Shown here: positions 44,679-52,700 of the stretch, in pieces | How positions within the stretch are numbered: position 1 is the first letter of the stretch | Layout of the letters: every line of letters begins with the position of its first letter | Source of the DNA: Ignavibacteria bacterium | Lineage (GTDB): Bacteria > Bacteroidota > Ignavibacteria > Tepidaquicellales > OLB5 | Assembly (NCBI GenBank): GCA_030835025.1 | Contig: JAUQWS010000023.1 | Coordinates: forward strand, 1-64,000 | Length of the DNA stretch: 64,000 nucleotides | Reading direction: 5' to 3' | The notes under the pieces: generated by a model | What the model was told of the DNA's origin: nothing | The model's database searches: none | The model's input: only the letters and a program-made list of their open reading frames with translations | Program-made: the position numbers and the translations under genes

Positions 44679-44992
44679 TAAACATCTTTTGTCTCTTCAA
44701 GAAATTTCTCGAGGGCATCCAGTTTTTGGGTCCAGAATATTCTGTACTTCTCTACCCAGTTTGAGACTTCCTTCAATTTTTCAAGCCTCGGCTCACAATA
44801 CCGCTCTCTGCCTTCCTTCCTTATTTTCACAAGGCCGCATTCTTTCAAAACTCTTACATGTTTTGATACCGCAGGCCTCGAGATCCTGAACTTCTCAGCA
44901 ACTCCGTTAAGGGTCAGCTGTTCTGCGGTAATGATACCAAGTATCTGCCTTCGTGTCGGGTCAGCAATTGCGTGAAATACATCTCTTCTCAT
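44678..44992 (-). CDS. ArsR-family transcriptional regulator (AHSA1-associated type)
   Basis: 104-residue winged-helix repressor. Seen: 'FHAIADPTRRQILGIIT', recognition helix region 'ISRPAVSKHVRVLKECGLV', wing 'IRKEGRERYCE', and the C-terminal dimer helix 'YRIFWTQKLDALEKFLEE'. The metal-site cysteines of ArsR/SmtB are absent; this form is the one usually encoded beside AHSA1/SRPBCC proteins. It is the last gene of the ten-gene minus-strand run starting at 49466, and I infer that it represses that run through the two dyads at 49487-49526. Effector unknown. Confidence 0.85.
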   Translation of the reverse strand: MRRDVFHAIADPTRRQILGIITAEQLTLNGVAEKFRISRPAVSKHVRVLKECGLVKIRKEGRERYCEPRLEKLKEVSNWVEKYRIFWTQKLDALEKFLEETKDV

Positions 44993-45017
44993 TTATTTGT
45001 TTTTCCCCTTCTGATTT

Positions 45018-45281
45018 CTAATATGAAAATGTCATTGAGTTCATAACCTTTACATCAGACTCGTAAATCGTATCTTCAAGAACATCACACTTATAGCCCA
45101 TCCGGTTAAGCTGTTCCTCAATATCTGTTGCTTTTACTGCCTCGGCTTTTACCCTCAAAATCCTGTCGCAGTCTTCCAGGTCAATATTCATTCTGTACCC
45201 AGGGAATTTTATATTGAGTACACTAAGCACATAACCTGCCTCGGCTGTAGTTTCAACATTTGTTCTGAATTTTTCTACCAT
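45018..45281 (-). CDS. HMA-like ferredoxin-fold small protein without the metal motif
   Basis: 87 residues with an alternating strand-helix-strand-strand-helix-strand pattern ('KFRTNVETTAEAGYVLSVL', 'YRMNIDLEDCDRILRVKA', 'DIEEQLNRMGYKCDVLED') like the heavy-metal-associated ferredoxin fold. The CxxC metal motif normally found in the first loop is missing, so metal binding is unlikely at that site. It lies between DoxX and ArsR genes in the AHSA1 cluster. Function unknown. Confidence 0.5.
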   Translation of the reverse strand: MVEKFRTNVETTAEAGYVLSVLNIKFPGYRMNIDLEDCDRILRVKAEAVKATDIEEQLNRMGYKCDVLEDTIYESDVKVMNSMTFSY

Positions 45282-45317
45282 CTACAATCTCCCAAAAGAA
45301 TAAAAGGAAAATGTTTT

Positions 45318-45803
45318 TCAATTATTTGAATACGAAGCATTATTTGTAACTGCAATACTGTTCTTATTCCTTAGATTCGTAATAACTCTGTCAACACTAT
45401 ACTTGCCCGCACCTAAAAAAATTAATGCTACAAATACCGAGAACAATTCCATTGGATGAAATGCAACATGCCATGGGTCTAATGCTTTAAGATGATGAAA
45501 CGACGCCATGAACATTGTGAACGCCATGAAAAATGCCGTTGTGCGTGTGAACAGCCCAAGAATCAGAAAAATACCGCCAAAGAACTCGCTTGCCATTGCT
45601 ATGAATCCCCACATCAAATGCCCGAAGCCTATACCCAGATAGTTCATTGCTGTACCTATTTGCTCCCAAAGTACGGGTCCACCCTGAATCTTGAATAATC
45701 CGTAAGTGGAAGCAAACGCCAGGCCTACGCCTATCCGCATAATTAGGATACCCGCATCTTTATTTCTATCGAAAAACCTGCTTAATAATTTCATAATTGT
45801 CAA
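45318..45803 (-). CDS. DoxX-family membrane protein
   Basis: 161 residues with four hydrophobic helices and the DoxX pattern ('LIMRIGVGLAFASTYGLFKI', 'AMNYLGIGFGHLMWGFIAMA', 'EFFGGIFLILGLFTRTTAFF', 'FVALIFLGAGKYSVDRVI'). DoxX proteins are inner-membrane proteins linked in various bacteria to redox or thiol stress; no enzymatic role is certain. Part of the AHSA1/ArsR run. An in-frame ATG three codons on is an alternative start. Confidence 0.75.
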   Translation of the reverse strand: MTIMKLLSRFFDRNKDAGILIMRIGVGLAFASTYGLFKIQGGPVLWEQIGTAMNYLGIGFGHLMWGFIAMASEFFGGIFLILGLFTRTTAFFMAFTMFMASFHHLKALDPWHVAFHPMELFSVFVALIFLGAGKYSVDRVITNLRNKNSIAVTNNASYSNN

Positions 45804-45831
45804 TTCTATTCATTAATTGAAGATTTTTCAT

Positions 45832-46353
45832 TCACTTCTGTGCCAAAGCAATTTTCATTTCCTCAACAGCCTTTTCGCCATCTTTAGTAATGCCCATAAT
45901 TTCCGTAAATACGCCGATCTCTTTTCGTGTATCAAACATAACTATCCTGGCAATTGGCGTATCGAAGCTGCTTACAATTGTAAAGCCCTTGCCTTCGAAC
46001 TCCGAGATAACTTTCTCAAGGTTTGAAACGGGAGTGCTGTATGCAATATGCTGAACTCCGCCTGCCGGATTAATTTCTATGTAATCCTTAAAAATACTCT
46101 TCCCTGTAATTGGCTGAATAAGTTCAATAAATGTACCGCCTGAATAAGCCATTGCCATGAGATTTTCTGCTTCAGACGGTTCACCATAGTAGGTTCCGTT
46201 GTATTCCTTAAGGCGTGTCTTGGTCACCGGACTGAAATTGGTAACACCAAACGATTCCTGAAAGAATGTCTTTGCTTTCTCTACATCTTTAACCACCCAG
46301 GCTATTTGAGAAGGTGTTAGTCCGGAGGTACTTTCATTCTTTGTCATTTTCAT
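45832..46353 (-). CDS. VOC-family (glyoxalase-like) protein
   Basis: 173 residues with two beta-alpha-beta-beta-beta modules of the vicinal-oxygen-chelate fold: 'QIAWVVKDVEKAKTFFQESF' at the start of module 1, 'GTFIELIQPI' at its end, and 'GGVQHIAYSTPVSNLEKVIS' opening module 2, ending 'FDTRKEIGVFTEIM'. Candidate metal ligands include a glutamate in 'FIELIQP', His in 'VQHIAY' and Glu in 'VFTEIM'. Enzymes of this fold act on glyoxals, catechols or antibiotics; substrate not assignable. Confidence 0.75.
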   Translation of the reverse strand: MKMTKNESTSGLTPSQIAWVVKDVEKAKTFFQESFGVTNFSPVTKTRLKEYNGTYYGEPSEAENLMAMAYSGGTFIELIQPITGKSIFKDYIEINPAGGVQHIAYSTPVSNLEKVISEFEGKGFTIVSSFDTPIARIVMFDTRKEIGVFTEIMGITKDGEKAVEEMKIALAQK

Positions 46354-46386
46354 AGATCGAATTTTTGTGATAATAGATTATTTGTT

Positions 46387-46869
46387 TTAATCAGAAACCA
46401 GATCCTGCAACTTAACCAAACTATGATCCCAGCCTGTCTCCATATCGCCCAAGGCCTCAACTGCTTCGGGTGGACACTTCGTAACCTCTACATTCAGTTT
46501 AAGTTCAGTTTTTCCACCGAGCTCTCTGAAAGTAACTGTATTCATGCTTTCAATAAGGTATTCGCCTTTCTCATCACCGTAACAGGTGGCAATAAACACG
46601 ATCTTTTTTCCGGGGATTATTTCAATGAAGTTTCCTCTCATTGGAAATTGTGAGCCATCCGGACCCTGCATAATAACATTGATATTTCCGTTTGGCACGA
46701 TATCAAGCTCACAAACCGGGTTTATGAATCCCTGCGGCCCCCACCACAAAGCGAACAACTCCGGGTCTGCCCAGGCTTGAAAGACCTTATCAACGGGCGC
46801 ATTGAAGATTCGGGAAAGTTCAAGTCCTTCTTTCAGGACCTTTTCAGCAGCCGAAGAAGTTTTATTCAT
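46387..46869 (-). CDS. SRPBCC/AHSA1-family protein
   Basis: 160 residues from the ATG at 46869. Seen: the AHSA1 pattern 'LELSRIFNAPVDKVFQAWAD', 'LWWGPQGFINPVCELDI', 'MRGNFIEIIPGKKIVFI' and 'TGWDHSLVKLQDLV', forming a lipid/ligand-binding START-like pocket. The frame stays open to 47046, but the extra 59 residues contain a fossil ArsR C-terminal helix (see 46888) and not an AHSA1 part, so I start the gene at 46869. Confidence 0.8.
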   Translation of the reverse strand: MNKTSSAAEKVLKEGLELSRIFNAPVDKVFQAWADPELFALWWGPQGFINPVCELDIVPNGNINVIMQGPDGSQFPMRGNFIEIIPGKKIVFIATCYGDEKGEYLIESMNTVTFRELGGKTELKLNVEVTKCPPEAVEALGDMETGWDHSLVKLQDLVSD

Positions 46870-46887
46870 GTAAGTTGATTGAATTAA

Positions 46888-46947
46888 AGTTTGTCTTAAG
46901 AAATCTTCAAGTGAATTAAGCTTTGCTTCCCAAAACATCCTGTAAAA
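46888..46947 (-). pseudogene. Fossil ArsR C-terminal helix
   Basis: Translates as 'FYRMFWEAKLNSLEDFLRQT'. The living ArsR of this cluster ends 'KYRIFWTQKLDALEKFLEET': 12 of 20 positions match. The rest of an arsR gene is missing upstream, so this is a relic of a second regulator gene that lay between two AHSA1 genes. Confidence 0.6.
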
Positions 46948-47048
46948 AGCAAGGATCGCATTCTCTTCCGATTGTCCCGCACTCAGCGTGTTCAATCGTA
47001 CTTTCTTCCCGTTAAGAGTGCTCCTGTTCCGCAAGAAAAACGGCACAG

Positions 47049-47522
47049 TTACTTATTCTTTTTGAGGAACTCTTCCAGCCTGCCGATATGCTGTTCCCAG
47101 CCCTCAATAGCTCCGTATTCCTTAATAGTATATTCCAGCCTTTCTGCCGTTCTGAAGCGCATAACAACTGCAATTTCAGTTTTCCCATCCAGATCCCTGA
47201 ATTCAGTTGTAACGTGGAACTGCCCGGGATCATCATCCTTGTCTGAATCCTGCATATATACAAGCCTGCTGGGGAAAGTGATCTCCTCGAATATAATTCT
47301 GTTGTCGTAATCCGTTCCGTCCGGACCGTGCATAATGAAACGCCATACACCGCCCGGCTTAAGCTCGAATTCGTGAAAAGTATTTGTGAACCCGTCCGGC
47401 CCAAACCACTGGATAAGCTGCTTAGGATCTGTCCATGCCCTGAAGACACGGTCTATTGGCGCATTAACAACACGTTTCAGACGAAGCTCATTTTCATTTA
47501 TAATATGTTCTCCAGTTTTCAT
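47049..47522 (-). CDS. SRPBCC/AHSA1-family protein
   Basis: 157 residues with the standard layout: 'LRLKRVVNAPIDRVFRAWTD', 'QLIQWFGPDGFTNTFHEFEL', 'GGVWRFIMHGPDG', 'IIFEEITFPSRLVYM', and 'EGWEQHIGRLEEFLKK' at the end. One of four paralogues in the operon; the four differ enough that the duplications are not recent. AHSA1-like proteins share a hydrophobic pocket, but no ligand is known for this group. Confidence 0.85.
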   Translation of the reverse strand: MKTGEHIINENELRLKRVVNAPIDRVFRAWTDPKQLIQWFGPDGFTNTFHEFELKPGGVWRFIMHGPDGTDYDNRIIFEEITFPSRLVYMQDSDKDDDPGQFHVTTEFRDLDGKTEIAVVMRFRTAERLEYTIKEYGAIEGWEQHIGRLEEFLKKNK

Positions 47523-47555
47523 CTCTCTTAGGTTTAGTTAATGTCTGAACACCCG

Positions 47556-48053
47556 TTAATCATACTTAATAGCAGGATACCCGAGAAGCCTTCTCCACAA
47601 TGCAAGCTGACCAATCATGTTAGCTTCGCGGTAAATCATGAAAGTCATCATGTCATACCAGGGAAATTTCATATCCGGCATTTCGAAATCAGTGTTAAGC
47701 TTTTCGTCGGTAAGCTCTGCGCATGTTTTTCTGAAAAGCGGAGATATCTTCTTCCAGTCCTCTGCATAAACAGAAAGTGAAGGATAATCGCCATCATCCT
47801 GAATTCCTTTGTAGTCTTTGAAAAGCTCATCGGCTGTTTGTTTCAGCTTATTGCCGGTCAGTTCATTGTACATTTCAAACCGCTGCTGAAGAAGGCTGCC
47901 CGCGATCCATGCAGGATGGTTTGCTTTTGTGTTAAGCCTGTTCAATGAATCACTTTCTGAAATTCCTTCAATTGCCTTGAGAAAGTAATCTGTATGGAGA
48001 TCGTACAGCTTTACCAGCGATTCCATTCTTGTACTTGTTGTTTTATTTGACAT
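47556..48053 (-). CDS. DinB-fold protein lacking the metal histidines
   Basis: 165 residues with the four-helix DinB/YfiT pattern: 'LVKLYDLHTDYFLKAIEGI', 'NHPAWIAGSLLQQRFEM', and 'MIYREANMIGQLALWRRLLG'. In metal-binding members the second helix has 'GH' and the last has 'H..HiGQ'; here these positions read 'GS', 'R' and 'N', so the metal site is probably lost. This is unrelated to the DNA polymerase also called DinB. Lies inside the AHSA1 cluster. Confidence 0.75.
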   Translation of the reverse strand: MSNKTTSTRMESLVKLYDLHTDYFLKAIEGISESDSLNRLNTKANHPAWIAGSLLQQRFEMYNELTGNKLKQTADELFKDYKGIQDDGDYPSLSVYAEDWKKISPLFRKTCAELTDEKLNTDFEMPDMKFPWYDMMTFMIYREANMIGQLALWRRLLGYPAIKYD

Positions 48054-48082
48054 AGTTTAACCTTTAAATATTAGAGAATGAT

Positions 48083-48466
48083 TTAGAAATTTACTTTTAT
48101 ATTGAATCCGCCATACGACATGCGTTTCATATCAAATGGCATGTCATTTGGATCCATCATTTTTTCGAGTCGCGGATCCTTCATTATTTTTTCATTTACA
48201 CTATCCCGGTGCTTCTTTGATCTGTAGACTATCCAGGAAAAGAAAACAACTTCATTGGATTTCGCCTTAGCCGCTTTTGCAAATGGTACTCCCATTTTAA
48301 TGTTCATGTCATCACCCGCGCACTCCCTGTATTCAAGCGCACCATGCTCCATCCAAACTTTTCCCGCTTTTTTTGACATTTTGACATAAGCAGCAAGTTT
48401 TCTCTTAGGTATTGCCAACAGGAATCCGTCAGCATAACGCCCTTTGCTTCTATTGCTTTTTGCCAT
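48083..48466 (-). CDS. DUF1428 (YbaA-like) protein
   Basis: 127 residues. Seen: 'YADGFLLAIPKRKLAAYVKM', 'WMEHGALEYRECAGDDM', 'VVFFSWIVYRSKKHRDSVNE' and 'MPFDMKRMSYGGFNIKV', which closely follow the DUF1428 family order (a ferredoxin-like alpha-beta barrel fold). The family's biochemical role is not established, but it commonly travels with AHSA1 and DinB-fold genes as here. Confidence 0.85.
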   Translation of the reverse strand: MAKSNRSKGRYADGFLLAIPKRKLAAYVKMSKKAGKVWMEHGALEYRECAGDDMNIKMGVPFAKAAKAKSNEVVFFSWIVYRSKKHRDSVNEKIMKDPRLEKMMDPNDMPFDMKRMSYGGFNIKVNF

Positions 48467-48489
48467 GATGGTTACTCCTTATTTTTAGA

Positions 48490-48978
48490 TTATTGATTTA
48501 ACAAAACTTTTTCAAGCTTATCAAGTGTTTCGTTCCAGCCTGTACCAGTCATATCCTTCATTCTGCCTGCAGGCAATCCTTCGTGTCTAAGGGTCATTTT
48601 TGTTTTTCCGTCAACATCTTCAAGCGTGATTGTGATCATCATCTCCAGGGGAAAATCATCTCCCATGCCATAATCGCTTGCAGGTACAACATTGCCTTTC
48701 TTATCTGCAAATGAATCAGTCATAACTAGCTTCTCGTTTTCAACAACTTCTTTGTAAACACCGGTTGACCAGTATTCTTTCCCGTCGGGAGCTTTCATGC
48801 AGTTAAGATATTTCCCTCCCGGACGAAGGTCCAATTCACAATACGGCGCAGTGAAGTCTTTTGGTCCCCACCACTTTTTTGTAATTTCAGGATCTGTCCA
48901 TGCTTTCCATACTGTTGCACTCGGAGCGTTGAAGATCCTTGTTATTACCAGCACATTCTCTCTAACTTCTGTTCCCAT
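48490..48978 (-). CDS. SRPBCC/AHSA1-family protein
   Basis: 162 residues: 'LVITRIFNAPSATVWKAWTD', 'ITKKWWGPKDFTAPYCELDL', 'GGKYLNCMKAPDG', 'TMTLRHEGLPAG' and 'TGWNETLDKLEKVL'. Typical single-domain AHSA1 protein; second gene of the run. The 'KKWWGP' box and the 'GW....DKLE' helix are the best family markers. Confidence 0.85.
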   Translation of the reverse strand: MGTEVRENVLVITRIFNAPSATVWKAWTDPEITKKWWGPKDFTAPYCELDLRPGGKYLNCMKAPDGKEYWSTGVYKEVVENEKLVMTDSFADKKGNVVPASDYGMGDDFPLEMMITITLEDVDGKTKMTLRHEGLPAGRMKDMTGTGWNETLDKLEKVLLNQ

Positions 48979-49034
48979 TTTGTTTTGATTGTTAAATTCC
49001 AGATTATTGTTTCAGTTATACCCAATATCTGATT

Positions 49035-49466
49035 TTACTGCTTTGTTTCAACAAAATTCTTAAGAGATGTTCCGATAATTCCCGTCCAGCCGCGAACAAA
49101 GTTATGCCTTGCAAGATCCGGATTATCTGCAGGGAATGTCTCAAGTCCGGCATGTGTCAGTTTGAGCCTAGTCCTATTTCCTTCTTCAAACAGTTCCCAT
49201 GTTACAAGTGATTCCCCTTCATAGCCGTCATATTTCCATGTATATGCAATCTTCTTTCCTTCTTCAACTTCTGTTACCCTGCATAAATGCAGATAAGTTT
49301 TGCCTTTGTCTCCTCCTTCGAAACTGAATTCAAATCCGACTTTAGGATTGAACTCCGGCAATTCAAAATACCACTGTTTCATATCGTCTTTATCCGTGAT
49401 CGCTTTCCAGACTCTTGATGCCGGAGCATTTAAAACTATTTCCTGAATATACGGTTCGTTATTCAT
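49035..49466 (-). CDS. SRPBCC/AHSA1-family protein, first gene of the operon
   Basis: 143 residues: 'IVLNAPASRVWKAITDKDDM', 'QWYFELPEFNPKVGFEFSFE', 'KKIAYTWKYDGYEGESLVTW', 'RTRLKLTHAGLETFP' and 'FVRGWTGIIGTSLKNFVE'. It opens the ten-gene run that ends with arsR; the promoter and the two matching dyads lie 21-67 bp upstream of its ATG. Confidence 0.85.
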   Translation of the reverse strand: MNNEPYIQEIVLNAPASRVWKAITDKDDMKQWYFELPEFNPKVGFEFSFEGGDKGKTYLHLCRVTEVEEGKKIAYTWKYDGYEGESLVTWELFEEGNRTRLKLTHAGLETFPADNPDLARHNFVRGWTGIIGTSLKNFVETKQ

Positions 49467-49486
49467 AGCAATTTAGATTTATTTAC

Positions 49487-49502
49487 GTAACTGATTGGTT
49501 AC
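49487..49502. promoter_or_regulatory. ArsR-type operator dyad 1
   Basis: GTAAC-TGATTG-GTTAC, covering the expected transcription start of the AHSA1 run. Confidence 0.7.
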
Positions 49503-49533
49503 AAATATAAGTAACCGAATGGTTACATGTCAA
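49502..49533 (-). promoter_or_regulatory. Bacteroidota-type promoter of the AHSA1-ArsR operon
   Basis: On the minus strand: TTG (49533-49531), a 21-nt spacer, TATATTTG (49509-49502). The box sits exactly between the two dyads. Confidence 0.65.
49511..49526. promoter_or_regulatory. ArsR-type operator dyad 2
   Basis: GTAACC-GAAT-GGTTAC, 24 bp from dyad 1 and inside the promoter spacer. Confidence 0.7.
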
Positions 49534-49644
49534 TAGGTCAGATGTTTTTTATCACAGAAAAGTTCTTAATCTGTTAATTATCCATAACTTGAAAGTACGA
49601 AGAAATTCAGTTTCCACCATGCAATTCCTAAACGAATAAACAAT

Positions 49645-49676
49645 AAAAAAACCCGGCAGGTTTAGCACTTGCCGGG
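49645..49676 (-). terminator. Rho-independent terminator
   Basis: CCCGGCA / TGCCGGG stem with seven Ts on the minus strand; ends the alpha-2-macroglobulin gene. Confidence 0.85.
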
Positions 49677-49707
49677 CTTAAGATAAAATTAATATGTTCA
49701 GAATTGA

Positions 49708-52700
49708 TTAATCAATTATTTCAATCCTGATTTCCTCGCTGGAGCCGCGTACATCAGGATAGTACATCAGCATACCGGTTGCAGGTATTGCACTGTAATT
49801 GCCCGGTATTTGCGCACGCATGATGTAAGTGAACTCATATGTATCACCATAGAGATAAGTTGCAAAGAAAGTCACCCGGTTATCGCGGATATCCTTATCG
49901 GCATACCACCATCTCCACCAGTAATATGTCCACCCCTGGTAATCTTTTTCATCTTCTATCTTATATGCCCAGTCATCCTTTATGACTTCGCATCCTGCAG
50001 GGATCGGGTCCTCAAGCATGAAGTACTGGTTATTGTTATCCTTGCCTTCAACTCTTACTTTTACAAGTATCTCATCACCTGATTTTACAGTACCGTCAAA
50101 CAAGCGCTTGCGGTAGATTATCTCATCATCGTTGTACTTCGTGTATTTCTCAAGCTTGTAGTATTCTTTCTGTACCCTGAAGCCATTCTCACGGGGTTGA
50201 ATGAGTTCTTCGCTTGTATAATACCTCAGGTCACTTGAAACATATACCTTTCCTGCGCCGCTTTTTTCGATCTTGATATCATTCTGTCCGACCTTCAGCT
50301 TAGTGCCATCTATTACAAACTTCATATCTTTCATGAATACATCTTCCCTGGTGATTTTCTTATCAAGGATCATTTCACCATTGACAGATATTTTAACGGA
50401 ATAATCAGGCTCAAGTTCCTTTGAATTCTTAAGATAATCAACCATAGCATAGACTATAAAAGCAGTTGACTGAGTGTTCCACCAGCCGCCGCCCTGGCGC
50501 TGCTGCATCAGCCAGCGTATAGCTTTATTCATTAATTCCGGATTATCCTTCAGGCTTAACGGGTCAGCAAGCAATGCCTTCACTGCCATTGCAGTTGTCT
50601 GCACCTTGTCATCCTGCCAAGTGTACTTAAATATCTGACCGCCCCAGTATGCGCCTGATTCGCCCATATCCTGAGCATGTGAGACCAGCATTGCAGAATA
50701 TTTCTGAGATGTCTCAATATCTCCAAAATTACGCGCGGCCATTGAAATAAGAGCAATCGCGTAATCGTTCATCTCTTTTCCGCTCAGCTCCCGCAGCTGT
50801 TCTTCAAAAAGCTTAGTATCTTTATTATCCGCATATGAAAGTGAATACAGCATATAAGCGCGGGTTGCCGGATCTAAATCAGAATTTTTCAGCAGAGTCT
50901 TAATTGCTGCTATGCCTTTTTTATACAGATCCTGTCTTACGGGATAGCCTGCACTGTTTCCAAGTGTCAATCCATACACAACATAGGCTGTCATGAACGG
51001 CTGTGACTGGTCATTAGTCCACCAGCCCCATCCGCCGTCATAATGCTGCATCGAATACAGCCTGTTATAGCCTGCTTCAACCATCTTTGGCAGGTCCTTC
51101 TGCGTAGCTTCGCTGATTGGTGCATTGAGATCCTTGAATGCATTAGCAACAATTACTGTCGGCAGGAAGCGGCTCATTGTCTGCTCCACACAGCCGTACG
51201 GATATCCGACAAGCTCATCCAAAGCACTAAGCATTGTTGATGCAAGCGAAGGGGCAACATTCAGCGTCAGCTTTGTGCTCCTAAGATCAGTATACTGCGG
51301 CACTTCAACAAATTTATAATCTGTCTTTTCCGGATCAGAAATATCCATTGCCTGGTACTTTGCAAGCTGCAAACCGTGCGGCTGCAGCGGAACCTTTAGC
51401 TCGACAGCATCAGACTCTTCGTTCGTCAGGGCAGAAGCTGTAAGCTTTGCGAACCCGTTGGGATCGCTGACCTTAACACGCCAGTCAATACGCTTCTCCT
51501 CATTCTTACCCAATGTAAAGATCTGATCTTTCGGGTCGCCAAGAATTGTGAGGTTCTCTGTTTTAAGGCTAAGCTTGGTTTCCTTATCCGTTTCAAGATA
51601 GTTGTGAATGATCGTCGAAATTGTAACTTCATCATTCTGCTGGAAGAACCTCGGTGTTTCCATCCTGACTAGCAGGTCCTTACGTGTAATTACAGTATTA
51701 ACCTGCTGCCCGACTTTTGTATCATCGGTTATTACTCTGGAGGTAATTCTCCACGCAGTCAGATTATCGGGGAACTTAACAGAAACAGTTGCATAACCAT
51801 TCTCATCTGTGGTTACGGCCGGGCTCCACAATATCGCATCCCTGAAATCACTCCTTGTTTCGGCTTCAACAAACTGTCCGGATTCATCAAGATCACGCCC
51901 GCCTTTAAAATCATCATCTTTTCCGTTTTTGCTCTTGCTCATAATTTTGTCTTCTGAGGTCGGCGCATTTACTTCCTTTTTGGATTCATCAAGTTTCCTG
52001 CCGTTTAGATTTATCTGCCCTGTTGATATTTCAGACTGGTTCTGCTGGTAACCAAACGTTACGCCGTCCATTATCAGGCCTTCACTGCTGCTTCTTAGAT
52101 TTACCTCAATAGTCTGCCCTTTCTTTACCTTAAGCTCTCTTTCGCTTTCATTGGATTTCTTGTTCTTCATTACTCCGATCGTATAGCTGCCTTCGGGTAA
52201 TTTGAACTCATAGCTGCCGTCTTCTCCGGTTATGCCTGCCACAAAGTCCCCGTCAATTATTATTGTCACAAAAGGCATAGCATTACCGTTCTTATCTGTG
52301 AGTCCGCCCTTGATCGTTCCCAGTTCATTCTCACTGAGAGATTTCACGTCAAACCGTTCGTATATTGTTATGAGCCTTGAATAGCTGTAATACGAATATG
52401 AATTACTGTAATGAACACTGACGGCATTCCACATAGGCGAGTAAAAGAACGATTTTATGTCCTTCACTGCATCCGGTTTAATGGCATAGATACTTTCATC
52501 AACTATCCCAATTGATACTTCTGCATTCCTGACCGGGTTGCCAAGGTTATCGGTAACCTTGACCATCATAATTCCTTCTTCTTTAGGCTTATATGATGTC
52601 TTGTCAGTTCCGATGCTTACAGTAAGGAACTGCTGCTCTGGCATTACCAACACGTTTTTGCTGGCCGAATAAAAGGTCCCGTTGCTGACGTAAGATACCG

